This document shows positions 5,690 through 8,003 of a stretch of DNA of 8,003 bases, one piece after another. Position 1 is the first letter of the stretch; the number at the start of each line of letters is the position of its first letter. The DNA is taken from assembly GCA_002167265.1 (NCBI GenBank), contig NHDJ01000048.1, forward strand, positions 1-8,003, read 5' to 3'. The notes under the pieces were generated by a model, which was not told where the DNA came from, ran no database searches, and worked only from the letters and a program-made list of their open reading frames with translations. The position numbers were made by a program, and so were the translations under genes. This DNA comes from Verrucomicrobia bacterium TMED56 (lineage in GTDB: Bacteria > Verrucomicrobiota > Verrucomicrobiia > Opitutales > Seribacteraceae).

Positions 5690-8003
5690 TTAATTCTGTT
5701 TCGATAGGAAATCATTATGCTGCTTTAAAAAGACGCCTGTATTCGTATCTTCCTTAGAAAGTTGATCAGGTGAACCTTTAAAAACTAAATTCCCACCATT
5801 CTGCCCCCCTTCCGGACCAATTTCTATGATATGATCAGCTAAGCGGATAACATCCAAGTTATGCTCAATAACAATCAAAGTATTACCAGCATCTCTTAAA
5901 CGAAATAGCAAGTCCATGAGTTTTTGAATATCTAGCCAGTGGAGCCCAGTAGTGGGCTCATCAAGCAAATATAGAGCCCTTCCAGATTGTTTTCTGCTAA
6001 GCTCAAGTGAGAGCTTGAGGCGCTGGGCCTCCCCACCCGATAGGGTATTAGAAGGTTGACCGAGTTTAAGGTATCCTAATCCCACTTCCTCTAATGTATC
6101 TAGCTTCGATATAATTGCAGGTTGCTTTTGGAAGACTTCTTTTGCCTCCTCAACCCTCATTTCCAAAACTTCCGCAATATTTCTGCCCCTAAAGCGAACT
6201 TCCAATGTCTCCCGATTATATCGCTTACCGTTACAACTTTCGCATTCCACATAGACATCGGCTAAAAACTGCATGTCCAATTTTACCATTCCATCTCCTT
6301 TACACCGCTCACACCTTCCACCAGGAAGATTAAAGCTAAAGCGACCTGCGGTGTATCCTCTAATTCTGCTCAGCGAGCACTGCGAATAGAGTTTCCGTAA
6401 CTGATCAAAGAGTTTGACAAAGGTAGCAGGATTAGATCGTGGGCTCTTGCCAATCGGCGACTGGTCCACTCGAACTGCTTGATCAAAATGATTAAGCCCA
6501 GAAATTCCGCCACTTGCTCCGGGCAATTGCTTGGAACGATGAAGTTCAAAAGAAGCAGACTTGGCTAAAACTTCATTAACTAAAGTACTTTTACCTGAGC
6601 CAGACACTCCGCAAACAACAGTTAATAAACCAATAGGAAACTCGACATTTATATTCTTCAGATTGTTGGCTTTTGCTTTCTTAACTTTTAAGAAATTTCT
6701 ATTAGGTTTTTTGGGAGAGGAAGATTTTTCCACCTTTTCTTGTCCAGAAAGAAAGGAACCACTAATCGTAGTATTGGAAGCAATGCAGGAAGGTATGTCA
6801 CCAGAAAAAATTAACTCCCCCCCACTGGTTCCAGGACCTGGACCCACCTCTATCAAATGATCACATGCCAGTAGGGTGTCTGAATCGTGTTCAACCACTA
6901 TCACCGTATTTCCCCTATCCCGCAGTCCCTTCAAAACCGAAAGCAAACGATCATGATCTGCTGGATGGAGACCCACGCTGGGCTCATCCAATGCATAGGT
7001 AACGCCCACCAAACCCATACCCAACTGAGTTGCCAACCTTGACCGCTGGGCCTCTCCTCCACTTAAACTCCTGTAAGGTCTATCCAGTTCGATATATCCC
7101 AAACCTACTTCATTCATAAATTTCAATCTTTGCTCAAGTCCATAGTAAGCGTCTGATACTGAAGAAAATAATTCTTGATTTTCTTTGGTTGAACGAAGAA
7201 ATCCCCAAGCCTCTTTCGCAGAGAAACCCAAGAATTCACCCAAAGATAAATTTTTTACCAACACTGCATTTGCATAGGATGAAAGTCTTCTTCCTTTACA
7301 ATCCGGGCACAATGTACCTTGTTGAAAGCCCAACAATCGAGTCCGCAAAGTATCACTGGATGTATTTCGCATCGTATCTTCAAGATCAGATAAAATTCCC
7401 GGAAAAATTTGTTTTTTAGCCTTTCCCTTTCCAACTTTAAGCTTAAGCAAAAAGTTTTCTTTTAAATCTCCAAACAATAAAAACTGCTTCACTTCAGCAG
7501 GTAACTTTTCCCATGATTTACGATTATCAAAAGGAACTTGTTCAGATAATGCTTTCAGAATATTCTTTCTTAAATTTATCATCTTTCTTGAACCCAATCT
7601 CCATGGTTTAATCGCACCTTGTCCAAGAGTAAGAGATTTGTCAGGAACAACTAATTCTTCCTTAAAGGTCAATACTTCACCCAATCCATCACAAGTTTTA
7701 CAAGCACCTTTAGGATGATTCCAAGAAAAATGCCTTGGTGTTAATTTTGGGTACACTGAACCGCAACTTTCACAGGCAAAGCTTTGGGATAAATAGACTT
7801 CCTCTAAATCTCCTTCATTTTCAATCAGTGCAATTGCTCTTTCGCTCCCCTCCTTAAACGCAAGTTCCAACGAATCTGCCAATCTGCTTCTATTTGATGA
7901 GCTAAGTGAAAAACGATCAATTACTAGCTCAACTTTGAATTCCCGTCCGCCACTTTTTTCAGGAATCAAATCGTAATCGTCTAATCTTTTAATAACTTTT
8001 TCA
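5690..8003 (-). CDS. uvrA: Excinuclease ABC subunit A (UvrA), N-terminus beyond the window
   Basis: The frame is open to the right edge, giving 770 residues of the damage-recognition ATPase of nucleotide excision repair, which loads UvrB onto lesions. Numbering from the first visible codon: the C-terminal part of the UvrB-binding domain (KVELVIDRF, about 23-31) comes first. The first zinc module has Cys77/80/101/104, and a further CPDC lies at 232-235. ABC signature I LSGGEAQR is at 313-320, Walker B I LDEPS at 338-342 with switch His372. Walker A II GVSGSGKST is at 465-473. The second zinc module is Cys564/567/587/590, signature II 654-661, Walker B II LDEPT 680-684 with His714. Spacing between zinc modules (487 residues) equals that I recall for E. 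coli UvrA, so about 175 residues, including the first Walker A, are missing only because of the window edge. A TTG at 7967-7969 could be mistaken for the start but is internal. The retained UvrB-binding segment argues against the UvrA2 class. Confidence 0.97.
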   Translation of the reverse strand, partial: EKVIKRLDDYDLIPEKSGGREFKVELVIDRFSLSSSNRSRLADSLELAFKEGSERAIALIENEGDLEEVYLSQSFACESCGSVYPKLTPRHFSWNHPKGACKTCDGLGEVLTFKEELVVPDKSLTLGQGAIKPWRLGSRKMINLRKNILKALSEQVPFDNRKSWEKLPAEVKQFLLFGDLKENFLLKLKVGKGKAKKQIFPGILSDLEDTMRNTSSDTLRTRLLGFQQGTLCPDCKGRRLSSYANAVLVKNLSLGEFLGFSAKEAWGFLRSTKENQELFSSVSDAYYGLEQRLKFMNEVGLGYIELDRPYRSLSGGEAQRSRLATQLGMGLVGVTYALDEPSVGLHPADHDRLLSVLKGLRDRGNTVIVVEHDSDTLLACDHLIEVGPGPGTSGGELIFSGDIPSCIASNTTISGSFLSGQEKVEKSSSPKKPNRNFLKVKKAKANNLKNINVEFPIGLLTVVCGVSGSGKSTLVNEVLAKSASFELHRSKQLPGASGGISGLNHFDQAVRVDQSPIGKSPRSNPATFVKLFDQLRKLYSQCSLSRIRGYTAGRFSFNLPGGRCERCKGDGMVKLDMQFLADVYVECESCNGKRYNRETLEVRFRGRNIAEVLEMRVEEAKEVFQKQPAIISKLDTLEEVGLGYLKLGQPSNTLSGGEAQRLKLSLELSRKQSGRALYLLDEPTTGLHWLDIQKLMDLLFRLRDAGNTLIVIEHNLDVIRLADHIIEIGPEGGQNGGNLVFKGSPDQLSKEDTNTGVFLKQHNDFLSKQN

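Noticed and set aside
7967..7969. TTG as the start codon of uvrA
   Set aside because: The frame continues upstream without a stop to the right edge, and starting here would remove the first Walker A domain. It is an internal Leu codon.
5690..8003. Possibility that the UvrA is the UvrA2 resistance-type paralogue or a degenerate copy
   Set aside because: The visible part keeps the C-terminal portion of the UvrB-binding domain, both zinc modules and all visible ATPase motifs with canonical spacing. A normal UvrA is the simplest reading.

Overview
The window looks like a stretch of chromosome from a didermic (Gram-negative-type) bacterium of moderate to low GC content. The evidence for an outer membrane is direct: a two-partner secretion pair is present, consisting of an Omp85-superfamily TpsB pore and a TpsA exoprotein. 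The lineage is uncertain. The Dabb-type protein resembles forms I associate with Verrucomicrobiota (Opitutales/Puniceicoccales-like) or Bacteroidota. FhaB-type exoproteins are more usual in the former, so Verrucomicrobiota is my tentative guess. None of the four visible start codons has a convincing Shine-Dalgarno sequence.

Layout, left to right. Positions 1-2528 are one continuous minus-strand reading frame, a large TpsA exoprotein (filamentous-haemagglutinin N-terminal domain, then Ser/Thr/Gly/Asn-rich beta-helix repeats). Its 3' end lies beyond the left edge. Just upstream on the same strand, after a 23-bp gap, is its transporter gene tpsB (2552-4087). Together they form a tpsB-tpsA operon read right to left. 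A 108-bp AT-rich divergent intergenic region (4088-4195) holds two short perfect inverted repeats and a possible promoter. It separates tpsB from a small plus-strand gene for a Dabb (dimeric alpha/beta-barrel) protein (4196-4495). That gene converges on an AI-2E-family membrane protein gene (4509-5681, minus), with only 13 bp between the stop codons. The AI-2E gene lies 8 bp downstream of uvrA (5690 to beyond the right edge, minus), so uvrA and the AI-2E gene are probably cotranscribed.

How the genes relate. The TpsB/TpsA pair is a self-contained secretion system: both proteins carry Sec signal peptides, TpsB forms the outer-membrane pore, and TpsA passes through it as a beta-helical adhesin or surface protein. 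UvrA is the damage-recognition ATPase of nucleotide excision repair and is unrelated in function. The AI-2E-family protein has no known link to UvrA, and their adjacency may only reflect shared transcription. I saw no mobile element, CRISPR array, tRNA or rRNA. I did not find a clearly new biological system. The most interesting parts are the exoprotein with its repeat region, the TpsB with an apparently minimal N-terminus, and the inverted repeats in the divergent control region.
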